Shown: positions 28,793-39,427, counted from the first letter of the stretch. The stretch: DNA of 64,000 nucleotides from an uncultured Alphaproteobacteria bacterium (GCA_902555695.1 CACDTV010000001.1:19559-83558); one strand, 5' to 3'. Notes: generated by a model from the letters alone, not told the origin. A program made the numbers and translations.

Positions 28793-29950
28793 TTACTTAA
28801 GAATTTTTTGTATTTCCTCTAATGAAAAATAATCTGCCTTTTTAAAAGTAGTCTTAATCTCTTGGGGTGTTTTGGTGTCTGCTGCTTTCATTGTTGATTG
28901 AATAATATCCAAAACATGTAACGACAATTCTCCGCTACATCTGTGCTTAAGTTGATTATCAATACAGTATGCCATTTCAGCTAATCCGACACCACGGTAG
29001 TTCGCATTAGTTGGCGACTCATTAGCCCTACCGCTATGAGATGTAATATTAATTTTACCAAGGGGCATATCATCAGTTTTGTGCTCTTGCCAAACACCAC
29101 TATCATCAGTACTTGTGTATACTGAGCCTCCAAACATATTTGGATCAGGCACAATCATAGAACCTTTATCGCCGTAAAGCTCTATGTGATTACGTTGGTG
29201 AGCTACAACATCAAACGATAAAGTTATTTGAATTAAAGCCCCATTATGAAATTCTAAATTAACTAAATAGCTAGTTTGACATTCCACATCAAACTCCTGA
29301 TCTTTTTTTGGACCTATGCCTATCACTCTTTTATCGAAAACTTTGGTAGAAATACCATGAACACTTTTAGCAGGGCCAAGTAAATTTACTAAAGCTGTTA
29401 AATAGTATGGTCCCATATCTATAACTGGGCCACCTTCATTATTTGCAAACCACGGTTCAGGATTGGGATGATAAGATTGAACTCCTGGATAAGCAAAAAT
29501 AGCATTTCCAAGCCGAACATTTCCAATTTTATTATCGTTTATTAATTCAATAGATTTTTGAATTCCACCACCTAAAAAAGTATCAGGAGCATTGCCAATA
29601 TATAAGTTTTTACTTTTAGATAATTTTAAGAGATTTTCACCATCTAAAAAATTTACAGCCATTGGTTTCTCACTATAAACATGTTTACCGCTCTCCAGCG
29701 AATTTTTTGCAACCTCGTAATGAGCCTTTGGAATAGTTAAATTTAAAATAATATCGACTTCACTATCATTTAATATTTCATCAACAGAACAAGAGTTTAT
29801 ATTATAAGTTTCGGCACATTTTTTAGAATTTTCATGATTAATATCAGCGCATTTAATTATGCGAAAATTATTAAAATAATCATGTCCTCTAAAATATGTT
29901 TCAGAAATATGACCACATCCTATTAAGCCAACATTAAAGACTTTGTTCAT
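28793..29950 (-). CDS. Gfo/Idh/MocA family oxidoreductase
   Basis: GLIGCGHISETYF; SEKPMAVN; VIDMGPYYLTALV. Confidence 0.9.
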   Translation of the reverse strand: MNKVFNVGLIGCGHISETYFRGHDYFNNFRIIKCADINHENSKKCAETYNINSCSVDEILNDSEVDIILNLTIPKAHYEVAKNSLESGKHVYSEKPMAVNFLDGENLLKLSKSKNLYIGNAPDTFLGGGIQKSIELINDNKIGNVRLGNAIFAYPGVQSYHPNPEPWFANNEGGPVIDMGPYYLTALVNLLGPAKSVHGISTKVFDKRVIGIGPKKDQEFDVECQTSYLVNLEFHNGALIQITLSFDVVAHQRNHIELYGDKGSMIVPDPNMFGGSVYTSTDDSGVWQEHKTDDMPLGKINITSHSGRANESPTNANYRGVGLAEMAYCIDNQLKHRCSGELSLHVLDIIQSTMKAADTKTPQEIKTTFKKADYFSLEEIQKILK

Positions 29951-29959
29951 AAATATGAA

Positions 29960-31417
29960 TTATTTGTCTAGGCCGCACATATTGATGTATTTTATTTCAA
30001 TAAAATCATCAATTCCATACTTTGAGCCTTCTCTGCCAAGACCAGACTCTTTTATTCCTCCAAATGGTGCCTCTGCTTTTGAAGTTAATCCAGTATTGAC
30101 TCCAACCATACCGTATTCAAGTGCCTCAGCAACTCTCCATATTCTTCCGATATCTCTGGAATAAAAATAGGATGCAAGTCCATATGGTGAGTTATTTGCA
30201 AGTTTAATTACTTCTTTTTCATCTTTAAATTTGTAAATTGGAGCCACTGGTCCAAATGTTTCTTCAGTTGTAATTTTCGCTTCTGGTGCGACTTCAGTTA
30301 GGATTGTAGGCTGATAAAAGTTCATTCCCAAAGAATGCTTAGATCCACCAATTGCAACTTTTGCCCCATATTGTAATGCATCTTGGACGTGCTCCTCTAC
30401 TTTACTTAAAGAGTGCTCATCAATCATGGGTCCAGAGGCATTTTCCTCATTTAAACCATCTCCTACTTTTATTTTAGAAACAGCATCAACAAATTTTGAA
30501 CAGAACTCATCATGAACTTTTTCTTGGACATAAATTCTATTTGCACAAACACAAGTTTGTCCTGTATTTCTAAATTTGCTTTGGATTGCACCGGCAACTG
30601 CATCATCAATATTTGCATCATTAAATACAATGAATGGTGCGTGACCACCAAGTTCCATTGATACTTTCTTTACAGTTCCAGAGCATTTCTGTAAAAGTAT
30701 TTTTCCAATTTCTGTTGAACCTGTAAAAGATAATTTTCTAACAATTGGATTTGTGGCTAATTCCTCTCCGATTTCAGAGGCCTTTCCTGTAATTACATTT
30801 AGAGTACCTTTTGGGAAGCCTGCCTCCTCAGCCAAAACAGCTAGTGCAAGTGCAGAATAAGGAGTTTGACTTGCTGGTTTAATTACAACTGGGCACCCAA
30901 CAGCTAAAGCTGGTGCACATTTTCTTGTAATCATAGCATTAGGAAAATTCCATGGTGTAATTGATGCCACTACACCAACTGGTTGCTTCAAAACAACAAT
31001 TCTTCGATCGGTCATGGGATCTGGAATTGTATCTCCATAAACCCTCTTGGCTTCTTCTGAGAACCATTCTACAAAAGAGGCTCCATAGCCTATTTCTCCA
31101 CGTGACTCATTTATTGGTTTTCCTTGTTCAACTGTCATGATTTGAGCTAATTCCTCTTTATTTTCAATCATTAAATCAAACCATTTTTTGAGTATTTCTG
31201 ATCTTTGACGTGCAGATTTTGCCCTCCATTCAGGCCAAGCATTATTTGCAGCTTCTATAGCATTTCTAGTTTCAGATGTTCCACACTTAGGTACTGTGCC
31301 GATCTCTTTCAAGTTAGCTGGATTGTTAACAGATATTGTCTCACCTGAGTCGGCATTAACCCATTCACCGTTAATGTAGCACTTATCTCTATAAAATTTT
31401 GAGTCTTTAATTTCCAT
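29960..31417 (-). CDS. NAD(P)-dependent aldehyde dehydrogenase (succinate-semialdehyde dehydrogenase-like)
   Basis: TPWNFPNAMITRKCAPALA; SFTGSTEIGK; MELGGHAPFIVF; NTGQTCVCANR. Confidence 0.92.
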   Translation of the reverse strand: MEIKDSKFYRDKCYINGEWVNADSGETISVNNPANLKEIGTVPKCGTSETRNAIEAANNAWPEWRAKSARQRSEILKKWFDLMIENKEELAQIMTVEQGKPINESRGEIGYGASFVEWFSEEAKRVYGDTIPDPMTDRRIVVLKQPVGVVASITPWNFPNAMITRKCAPALAVGCPVVIKPASQTPYSALALAVLAEEAGFPKGTLNVITGKASEIGEELATNPIVRKLSFTGSTEIGKILLQKCSGTVKKVSMELGGHAPFIVFNDANIDDAVAGAIQSKFRNTGQTCVCANRIYVQEKVHDEFCSKFVDAVSKIKVGDGLNEENASGPMIDEHSLSKVEEHVQDALQYGAKVAIGGSKHSLGMNFYQPTILTEVAPEAKITTEETFGPVAPIYKFKDEKEVIKLANNSPYGLASYFYSRDIGRIWRVAEALEYGMVGVNTGLTSKAEAPFGGIKESGLGREGSKYGIDDFIEIKYINMCGLDK

Positions 31418-31441
31418 AAATATTTATAACAGTTTTAATTC

Positions 31442-31669
31442 TTATTCTACAGTGGCAATTTTACCACCTACAGGGATCGTATCTCCTTCTTGTGCAATTA
31501 TCTCTGTTAATTTTCCGTTAACTGTTGAAGGTATCTCAGCAGCTGTCTTATCAGTCTCAACTTCGCAGAGGATATCTCCCTCTTTAATTTCATCTCCGAC
31601 TTTTTTAAGCCACTTTACTACTTTTCCCTCGTCAACAGTTTCTCCAAGGGATGGCATTATTATTTCCAT
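31442..31669 (-). CDS. Stand-alone lipoyl domain protein (75 aa)
   Basis: MPSLGETVDEGKVVKWLKKVGDEIKEGDILCEVETDKTAAEIPS; complete ORF with no E2 catalytic domain. Confidence 0.9.
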   Translation of the reverse strand: MEIIMPSLGETVDEGKVVKWLKKVGDEIKEGDILCEVETDKTAAEIPSTVNGKLTEIIAQEGDTIPVGGKIATVE

Positions 31670-31671
31670 AA

Positions 31672-32655
31672 TTATTCTCCTTTTAGTTTTTTTATAACCT
31701 CATTTACAATTAGTTCCACTGAGGGAATTGTATTATCTTCGAGTATGTCGGCACTTGGTAAAGGTACATGTGGTGTAGTTACTCTAGTGACAGGGCCTTT
31801 TAAATTTTTAAAACAATGTTCTGAGATTAAAGATGATATCTCCGCTCCCCATCCACAAAGTCTTGGATTTTCTTCTACTGTCAAGACATGACCAGTCTCG
31901 ATTACAGATTTTTTTATTGTTTGTAAATCTAATGGCACTAGAGATCTCAGATCAATTACCTTTGCATTAATATCGTGTTTGTCTTTCAAAATTAATGCAG
32001 CCTCTTTTGCTCTTTGTGCCATTAAAGCTAAACCAATAATAGTAATATCTTTTCCCTCGTGAAGCGTATTAGCCTCCCCAATAGGAATTGATATATCAGT
32101 TTGTTCAATTTCTTCTTTAAATGCATAAAGTGATTTATGCTCATAAAATATAACTGGATCAGGGTCCTTTACAGCACTATCCATCAAACCTAACACGTCA
32201 CTAGGGCAACTTGGTGCGACTACTTTTAAACCTGGTATCATCATAGACCAATTTTCTAAACTTTGAGAATGTTGTGCACCAAATTTTGACCCTCCACCAT
32301 TTGCAGTCCTAATGACCAGTGGAATGTTGATTTGTCCATCTGACATATATCTAGTTTTAGCAATTTGATTTGCCACAATATCCCAACAAACAGCTAAAAA
32401 ATCTGAAAACATTATTTCTGCTATTGGTCTTAAGCCTGTCATTGCTGCGCCCATAGCTGCACCTAAAATCGCCTGTTCTGAAATTGGTGCATCCATGACT
32501 CTCTCTTTTCCAAACTCCTCTAAAAGACCAACCGTCGCTTTAAATACTCCACCCGCAGCACCTACGTCTTCACCAATAAAAAAAACTTTTTGATCTTTTC
32601 TCATGGATTGAGCTATAGCAAGTGAAACACTTGATCTGTATGTTAATTGTGCCAC
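31672..32655 (-). CDS. 2-oxoacid/acetoin dehydrogenase E1 beta subunit
   Basis: SLAIAQSMRKDQKVFFIGEDVGAAGGVFKAT; MDAPISEQAILGAAMGAAMTGLRPIAEIMFSDF. Confidence 0.92.
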   Translation of the reverse strand: MAQLTYRSSVSLAIAQSMRKDQKVFFIGEDVGAAGGVFKATVGLLEEFGKERVMDAPISEQAILGAAMGAAMTGLRPIAEIMFSDFLAVCWDIVANQIAKTRYMSDGQINIPLVIRTANGGGSKFGAQHSQSLENWSMMIPGLKVVAPSCPSDVLGLMDSAVKDPDPVIFYEHKSLYAFKEEIEQTDISIPIGEANTLHEGKDITIIGLALMAQRAKEAALILKDKHDINAKVIDLRSLVPLDLQTIKKSVIETGHVLTVEENPRLCGWGAEISSLISEHCFKNLKGPVTRVTTPHVPLPSADILEDNTIPSVELIVNEVIKKLKGE

Positions 32656-33647
32656 TCAGAACCTCCATTAGCCCATACATCAGTATAGATTTCTTTAATT
32701 TCTGGAATTGGAGAAGCCATGGAAATTTCAGTTGCTTTTTCAACTTGATCTTTAACTTTCTCCTCAATTTCAGAAATGATTTTTTCATTGATATTAAAAT
32801 CTAATAACTTTGCTCTATAATTTTTTATTGGGTCTTTATTTTCCATCCAATCTTTTACTTCCTCATCAGGTCTGTACTTACCTGGGTCAGCTCTTGAATG
32901 CCCACTGTGTCGATAAGTCTTGGCTTCAATTAAACTTGGGCCTTTACCCTCTCTCGCTTTTGAAATAGCTTTTTCTGCTGTTCTAAGCATTTCATCAGCA
33001 TCATTTCCGTCCACAATAATTTTATCTAAATCGTATGCACCTGCTCTATCAGCAGCTGGGTGCTCAACAGCAGTAACTTCATGAATTGGTGTATATTCCA
33101 TATATAAATTATTTTCACAAACAAACACTATGGGTAAATTCCATATTTTTGCCATGTTCAATGCCTCATGGAATGCTCCGATATTCGTAGTACCGTCTCC
33201 AAAAAAGCAAACGCTTACCTCATTTGTTTTATTATATTTTGATGCTAAAGCAGTTCCATTGGCAATAGTTAAATGTGCACCTATAATAGCATATGAACCC
33301 ATAACTCCTTTTTCTACATCTGTAAGATGCATGGATCCTCCTTTACCTTTCATTAAGCCACACTGTCTACCCATTAATTCTCCTAAAACTCCTTCGATTG
33401 AGGATCCTCTTGCGAGTGTATGTGCGTGTCCACGGTATGTGCAAAATGTATAATCGCCTTGTTTCAAGGCGACTCCAAAGGCACCTGCAATAGCTTCCTG
33501 ACCCAGAGCTAAATGGCTAGTACCTTTGATAAGATTTTGAAGAAAAAGATCATATGCTTTTTTTTCGACTAACCTTAATTTCAGCATCATTTCCCATAAT
33601 TGAAGTCTTTTCTCTTCTCCTATATCGTCATTTAATTTATCTACCAT
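32643..33647 (-). CDS. 2-oxoacid/acetoin dehydrogenase E1 alpha subunit
   Basis: TYRGHAHTLARG; KGKGGSMHL; FFGDGTTNIGAFHEALNMAKIWNLPIVFVCENN (ThDP motif). Confidence 0.93.
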   Translation of the reverse strand: MVDKLNDDIGEEKRLQLWEMMLKLRLVEKKAYDLFLQNLIKGTSHLALGQEAIAGAFGVALKQGDYTFCTYRGHAHTLARGSSIEGVLGELMGRQCGLMKGKGGSMHLTDVEKGVMGSYAIIGAHLTIANGTALASKYNKTNEVSVCFFGDGTTNIGAFHEALNMAKIWNLPIVFVCENNLYMEYTPIHEVTAVEHPAADRAGAYDLDKIIVDGNDADEMLRTAEKAISKAREGKGPSLIEAKTYRHSGHSRADPGKYRPDEEVKDWMENKDPIKNYRAKLLDFNINEKIISEIEEKVKDQVEKATEISMASPIPEIKEIYTDVWANGGSEWHN

Positions 33648-34936
33648 TAATATTTATTAGCAATAGGTAGATCTTCAGCAGGGAACAAGGAAATTACTTG
33701 GCATCCTTTATCAGTAACAATCAATTCTTCTTCAATTCGCGCAGCAGAATAACCATCTTTTGCAGGACAATAGGTTTCAAGAGCAAAAACCATTCCTTCT
33801 TTAATTTCATCAGGTGAGTCCATTGAAACCAATCTACTAATTATTGGTCTTTCGTGAATTGCCAAACCTAAACCATGTCCAAACTGTAATGCGAATGCTG
33901 ACATTTCATTTGCAAAACCAAATTCCTCAGCCTTCGGCCATACTGATGCAATTTTATCTGTAGATACTCCAGGTTTTACAAGTTCAATGGCTTTGTCTAG
34001 CCACTCTCGACACTGCTTGTAGGCATCATTTTGAGAGTCTGATGCTCGTCCAATATTGAAGGTTCTATAATAACAGGTCCTGTAGCCCATATAAGATTGA
34101 AGTATGTCAAAGAAAGCTTGATCACCAGGTCTAAAAATTCTATCTGTAAAATTATGTGGATGCGGATTACATCTTTCACCTGAAATGGCATTTATTGCCT
34201 CGACATCGTCTGAACCAAGTTCGTATAAAAGCTTATTTGCATTAGCAACTATTTGAGCTTCACTAACGCCTGGCTTCATAGTCTCATAAATTTGATGATA
34301 AGTTGCATCAACCATCGATGCAGCCTGGTTTAATAACATTAGCTCATCTCTTGATTTTATTTCCCTGGCTTCAAGAAGAATTTGCTGTCCGTCAATTATC
34401 TCTAAACCCTCTGCTTGAAGAGCAAACATCATTGCTGGTTCAACAAGATCCACACCTACAGGTTCATTTGCCAGTCCCTTTTCATTTAACATTGATTTTA
34501 TTTCTTTTGCGGCATTTTTCATTAATCCTGCATCAGGATGCACCGTACCCCTCAGGCCTACCATTCCTGCCTTCCAATTTTCTTTTGGAAGCCAAGGCGA
34601 AAATAATTGGTGATGTTTAGCCGCTGAACCGAAGTCCCACAGCACGGGATCATGGTCTTGAGCTAATAGAGAATATCTACATATTTTGTCTCTTGACCAC
34701 TCTCCAATAACTGTGCTTGTGATATATCGGATGTTGTTGTTATCAAAACAAAGGAGTGAACCGGCTTTTGAATTTTTTAGAGCCTCTCTGGCTCTTCCTA
34801 GTCGATATTTGTGAAGTCTAGGAAAATTAATTCTCTCTTCATAATCTACATTTGTCCTTCCATGAGAAGGTACTCTTCTATGCCAATCGTAATTTGGATT
34901 AATATCTTCGGGTTTTATGATTGAAGGTTCGCTCAT
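33647..34936 (-). CDS. M24 (Xaa-Pro aminopeptidase/creatinase-like) family protein
   Basis: AFFDILQSYMGYRTCYYRTF, FGHGLGLAIHERPI, FALETYCP, ARIEEELIVTDKG. Confidence 0.87.
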   Translation of the reverse strand: MSEPSIIKPEDINPNYDWHRRVPSHGRTNVDYEERINFPRLHKYRLGRAREALKNSKAGSLLCFDNNNIRYITSTVIGEWSRDKICRYSLLAQDHDPVLWDFGSAAKHHQLFSPWLPKENWKAGMVGLRGTVHPDAGLMKNAAKEIKSMLNEKGLANEPVGVDLVEPAMMFALQAEGLEIIDGQQILLEAREIKSRDELMLLNQAASMVDATYHQIYETMKPGVSEAQIVANANKLLYELGSDDVEAINAISGERCNPHPHNFTDRIFRPGDQAFFDILQSYMGYRTCYYRTFNIGRASDSQNDAYKQCREWLDKAIELVKPGVSTDKIASVWPKAEEFGFANEMSAFALQFGHGLGLAIHERPIISRLVSMDSPDEIKEGMVFALETYCPAKDGYSAARIEEELIVTDKGCQVISLFPAEDLPIANKY

Positions 34937-35740
34937 TTATTGAATTACCATCCCTCCATCAATCATAAGTATTTGTCCTGTCATATAATCAGACTCACTA
35001 GACGCTAAAAATGATGCCGTGCCCACTACGTCTTCAGGATAGGAATACCTCTTCATCAAAATCATATTCTCTGCAATTGAGTCCATTGACTCTCCGGGTT
35101 TGTCAAATTTTCCAATTGCAACTAAATCTTTATCTAATTGCTCCCATAGCTCTGTTCTAACTACGCCAGGGCCATATCCATTAACGGTAATGCCATGCTC
35201 AACTAAACTTTTTGCACCACCTTTTATTAGAGCAGCTATAGCATGTTTGCTCATTCCATAAACCACAACATCATCAAAAGTTTCTCTGGATAAAATAGAA
35301 GCTACATGAATAATTTTGTAGGGTTCTTTTTGTTTACCTTGTTTAATCATTTGTCGGGCTTGTTCTTGCATACCTAAAAGAGCACCTCGAACATTTATAT
35401 CCATAATAAAATCATAATTTTCCTCAGTAATATCCATGAAGAAGAGTGGTTTGTTTACTCCAGCATTATTTATAGAAACATTTAGACTACCAAAATTTTC
35501 AACTGTTGCTTTTACAGCAGCTACGTGATCTTCACGATTTCGCACGTCTACTTTACATGAAATAGCCTCACCTCCAGCTGACCTAATTCTCTCTTCAACC
35601 TCTTTACAACCTTCAAGGTTGACATCTGTTAGACAAATTTTGGCTCCTTGGGCAGCAAAGTGCTCTCCTACCGCAGCGCCCATGCCCTGAGCAGCGCCTG
35701 TAATAAGGACATTTTTCCCTTTTAGTCTCTCTTTATCCAT
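34937..35740 (-). CDS. Short-chain dehydrogenase/reductase
   Basis: LITGAAQGMGAAVGEHFAAQG; YGMSKHAIAAL; TGQILMIDGGM. Confidence 0.93.
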   Translation of the reverse strand: MDKERLKGKNVLITGAAQGMGAAVGEHFAAQGAKICLTDVNLEGCKEVEERIRSAGGEAISCKVDVRNREDHVAAVKATVENFGSLNVSINNAGVNKPLFFMDITEENYDFIMDINVRGALLGMQEQARQMIKQGKQKEPYKIIHVASILSRETFDDVVVYGMSKHAIAALIKGGAKSLVEHGITVNGYGPGVVRTELWEQLDKDLVAIGKFDKPGESMDSIAENMILMKRYSYPEDVVGTASFLASSESDYMTGQILMIDGGMVIQ

Positions 35741-35793
35741 AAATTCCCTCCACCTATATTATATAATATGTAATTAAATTACTGACTTCAAAT

Positions 35794-35810
35794 ATATTCA
35801 AAATGAATAT
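35794..35810. promoter_or_regulatory. Palindromic operator candidate ATATTCA-AAA-TGAATAT
   Basis: Perfect 7-3-7 inverted repeat in the gap upstream of the SDR gene; recurs at 40590 and (core) 44109. Confidence 0.6.
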
Positions 35811-36844
35811 TATTTACCTAAAGCCGATCTCTTTTTTTCCAGCAAAGATGTTTTTCGTTCATCAATTGTGGCAAGCAGACTTTTCCTAGCTTGCCGCGAG
35901 TCAAATACCCTAGACATAGTTTGAAAAACTATAACGATAACTAAAAGCACTGATGTAAATAATTGAACGAAATGAACCTGAAGTGCATAAAATACGAGAC
36001 CAGTATTCAAAAAATTAACTGTTAAAGCTCCGATAGCTGCTCCTAAAACACCACCCTTTCCTCCTAGTATGCTCACACCTCCGACAAAAGCTGCAACAGT
36101 TCCTGCTAAAAGAAGGTATTGTAGTCCTAGACCTTGAGCCGTTCCTGATTTCAAACCAATTACAGTTCCAGCAAAACCGGCACAAAAACCTGACAGCGCA
36201 AAGGCTATAATCATTGGGCGTCTTAAAGGTATACCTGCAGTGAGTGCTTCTTTTCTTGCTCCACCAATCGCATATATTTCCCTTCCATATTTAGTGTAAC
36301 GCATAAAAATTCCTACGCAAATGAATATGAAGATGACCGTTAGACTAGCAGGAGAAAAATACATTAAAACTTTAGTAGTAATAAAATCAGGAACTCTAAA
36401 ATCTGTTAACATAACTGTTTTTTCTTCAGCAATTAGCAAAGCTACTCCTCTAAGCAGCATTAGAGTACCAACTGTGATCACAATCGCTCTTATTCTTATG
36501 AATGCTATAACAAAACCTTGTGTTACGCCGATTAAAGTTGAAACTGAAAGTCCTATAAGCATCGCTAATGGTGCACCCAAGGGGTCTGTTAATTTTACAA
36601 CTATCACAGCGCATAAGGCTGCGTTAGACCCAATTGATAAATCAATTTCTCCAGCAATTATACAAATTGTTAATGCTAAACCTACAAGACCCAAGACTGC
36701 AAACCTTTCAAGAATAGCGAAACTAATATTGTGGCTAAAGAAAACTTCAATATTAATTGCAAAGAATACGTAAACACAAAATGATAATAAGATTGCAAAA
36801 GAGAGATCTACATCTTTTGTAATCTTTTTTATAAAATTTTCCAT
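35810..36844 (-). CDS. Sugar ABC transporter permease (RbsC-like)
   Basis: GEIDLSIGSNAALCAV; AFVGGVSILGGKGG. Confidence 0.92.
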   Translation of the reverse strand: MENFIKKITKDVDLSFAILLSFCVYVFFAINIEVFFSHNISFAILERFAVLGLVGLALTICIIAGEIDLSIGSNAALCAVIVVKLTDPLGAPLAMLIGLSVSTLIGVTQGFVIAFIRIRAIVITVGTLMLLRGVALLIAEEKTVMLTDFRVPDFITTKVLMYFSPASLTVIFIFICVGIFMRYTKYGREIYAIGGARKEALTAGIPLRRPMIIAFALSGFCAGFAGTVIGLKSGTAQGLGLQYLLLAGTVAAFVGGVSILGGKGGVLGAAIGALTVNFLNTGLVFYALQVHFVQLFTSVLLVIVIVFQTMSRVFDSRQARKSLLATIDERKTSLLEKKRSALGK

Positions 36845-37884
36845 TATTCCTGAGCCCTACTTCCTTTAGCAAATAAACCAAAAACAATGATACTAAACAC
36901 GATCATTAAGCCCACACCAACTATTCTAGGTCCACTATTAAATCCCTGTAAAACCATCATATTATCAACCATAGCAATAAAAATTGCTCCCAAACTAGTC
37001 CTTAAAGTAGATCCATAACCACCCATTATTGAATTTCCACCAACCATGACAGTTGCTATAACGAGTATTGTCATATCACCTGATGATCCAAATTCTGCAG
37101 AAAAATAATTAGATTGAGCACTATCCATTTGAGCAACAAAAGCTACTGCAACAAATGCACAACAAACAGAACAGATTGTGAAAACAATTATCGCCATAGA
37201 AAAATTTTCATGGCCAGTGGCTTTTCCAGCAGCTTTGTTTGCTCCAACTAAATAAACTTTCCTTCCAAAATTTGTATGTCTTAAAACTATCTCAGCTGCA
37301 ATGGCAATTAAAATAAAAGACCATGTGATACTTGGAAGACCCAAAAAAGAACCAGTTCCTAACCATTCTGCATCATGAGGTCTTGTAAAGTTTATTACAA
37401 GGTTATCACTCCACCATGCACCAATACCATATAGGATGCCTGCTCCACCTAATGTTACAACAATTGGGTTGCCTCCCATTCCAACAAAATATCCTTGTAT
37501 TACTCCACTTACGACACCTACTGCTAAAGCTGCTAATAGTGAAACTAAAAAGTTTCCTGCAAGATCCGGTGATCCAAAACCAGTAGCCATACCCATAGCA
37601 AACGTAACACCACAAATTGATGCTGTTTCTTTTAATGACAATAAAAAAAAATTTCCTGATAAAGTTACAAATGTAAGTCCTATAGCCATAATGCCATATA
37701 GTGCTGCATCTCTGATAATTGCTTTAAAATTGGTTATAGTTAAATAATTTTCTGTGAAAAAAATTCCATATATAAACATCACAGCAAAAAGTGACAATAA
37801 AATAGCAAGAAGTGTGCGATCCTTATAGAATTGCAAAAACTTTGCAGAAAAAGGTAATTGATTATTTTCGATGATAGCACTCAT
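36844..37884 (-). CDS. Sugar ABC transporter permease (RbsC-like)
   Basis: SGNFFLLSLKETASICG; VMVGGNSIMGGYGS; overlaps neighbours at start/stop. Confidence 0.9.
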   Translation of the reverse strand: MSAIIENNQLPFSAKFLQFYKDRTLLAILLSLFAVMFIYGIFFTENYLTITNFKAIIRDAALYGIMAIGLTFVTLSGNFFLLSLKETASICGVTFAMGMATGFGSPDLAGNFLVSLLAALAVGVVSGVIQGYFVGMGGNPIVVTLGGAGILYGIGAWWSDNLVINFTRPHDAEWLGTGSFLGLPSITWSFILIAIAAEIVLRHTNFGRKVYLVGANKAAGKATGHENFSMAIIVFTICSVCCAFVAVAFVAQMDSAQSNYFSAEFGSSGDMTILVIATVMVGGNSIMGGYGSTLRTSLGAIFIAMVDNMMVLQGFNSGPRIVGVGLMIVFSIIVFGLFAKGSRAQE

Positions 37885-39389
37885 AGGTTTGTCTCGTTAA
37901 ATGGATCAGTAATCTCTTTAAGAATAACAGGTGTTTTAATTTTTTCTAATCGGTGTTCATCAATCATCATTCCTCTATAAAATGTAATCACCCTGTCAGG
38001 AAGATATGTGATTTCTTGGATATCAGTAGAGGCAAAAATAATTGTAATTCCTCTTGCTGCTAATTCTCTCATTCTTTGATATATCTCTGATTTAGCACCA
38101 ACATCAACACCTCTTGTCGGCTCATTCACAAGCAATACATCGGGCTTGATTGAAAGCCATTTTCCTAATGCTACTTTTTGTTGATTTCCGCCACTTAAAA
38201 GACCTGACTCATCGTGCATTCTTTTGACATCAATTAAGAACTCTTTTGCTAAATTTCTGGAATAATTATCCTCAGAACTGCCAAAGTTAAAACCATATTT
38301 TGAAATAGCACCAAGTGCTGGGGAGGTTAAATTCTCAAATATTGGACGTCCAAGAAAAAGACCATCTTTTTTTCTATCGGAGGAGCAATATGCAATTTTT
38401 TTCTTTATAGCATGACTTGGTGATTTAGGTAAAAAGGTTTCACCGTTCAAAGTGAGTGATCCTGATCTAGATTGAAGTGCACCTGCTATGGAGGCTAATA
38501 CCTCACCTGCTCCACTACCAAGTTGCCCAGAGAGCCCAAGTATCTCTCCCTTGAAGGCTGAAAAACTAACCGGCTCTAAAACACCATCAGGCCAAAGTTC
38601 TTTTACTTCTAATTTTGGATCATCACTTATATGGTCAGCTTTTGATGGGAACATATTTGCCAATTCTCTTCCAAGCATAATTTCAACTAGTTTATTTACA
38701 TCAATATCTTTAGTTTCTTGAATACCTTGACTTACTCCGTCTCTTAATATTGTTATTCTTTTTGTAATCTTAAAAATTTCGTCCAGTCTATGACTTACAT
38801 AAATTATTGATTTACCATTTGCAGCAAGACGCTCAACCATTTCTAAAATTCTTCGACTCTCTGCTTCACCTAACGCAGCTGTAGGCTCATCTAAAATTAA
38901 AATTTTTGCTTCTCTAGAAATTAGTCTAGCTACTTCTACCAAATGTTGTTCACCAACAGATAATAAATTTATTCTAGTAGTTGGATCTACTTCAGTTAAT
39001 CCAACTTCATCAAGATATGGGCGTGCCATCTTTGCCAATGTATTAAGAGTGGCAAATTTTTTTACTTTAGCTCCAGTAAGAAAAATATTTTCTGCAACTG
39101 ACATATTAGGAATCAAGCTTAATTCTTGTTGAGCAATAGCAATGCCAGACTCCTCTGCTTGTGAAGGCGTTTCAAATTTTACTTCTTTACCATTGATTTG
39201 ATAGCTGCCTTTAAAACCGGGGTCAAATCCACTTATAATTTTAACAAGAGTTGATTTCCCAGCTCCATTTTCTCCAACTAGTCCCATAATTTCACCTTCG
39301 TTTATCTCAAAATTTGCTTCTTTTAGAGCCTGTATAGCCCCAAAAGTCCTAGAAACTTTTGAAATTTTAAGAATTGGATTTGTGGACAT
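37881..39389 (-). CDS. Sugar ABC transporter ATP-binding protein (RbsA-like)
   Basis: GENGAGKSTLVKIISG; LDEPTAALGEAES; LLSGGNQQKVALGKWL. Confidence 0.93.
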   Translation of the reverse strand: MSTNPILKISKVSRTFGAIQALKEANFEINEGEIMGLVGENGAGKSTLVKIISGFDPGFKGSYQINGKEVKFETPSQAEESGIAIAQQELSLIPNMSVAENIFLTGAKVKKFATLNTLAKMARPYLDEVGLTEVDPTTRINLLSVGEQHLVEVARLISREAKILILDEPTAALGEAESRRILEMVERLAANGKSIIYVSHRLDEIFKITKRITILRDGVSQGIQETKDIDVNKLVEIMLGRELANMFPSKADHISDDPKLEVKELWPDGVLEPVSFSAFKGEILGLSGQLGSGAGEVLASIAGALQSRSGSLTLNGETFLPKSPSHAIKKKIAYCSSDRKKDGLFLGRPIFENLTSPALGAISKYGFNFGSSEDNYSRNLAKEFLIDVKRMHDESGLLSGGNQQKVALGKWLSIKPDVLLVNEPTRGVDVGAKSEIYQRMRELAARGITIIFASTDIQEITYLPDRVITFYRGMMIDEHRLEKIKTPVILKEITDPFNETNL

Positions 39390-39427
39390 ATTTAAAGAAG
39401 ATTGTACACCTTATTTATTTATAAAAC

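Noticed and set aside
36321-36773. 150-aa plus-strand ORF
   Set aside because: Antisense to a well-supported RbsC-like permease.
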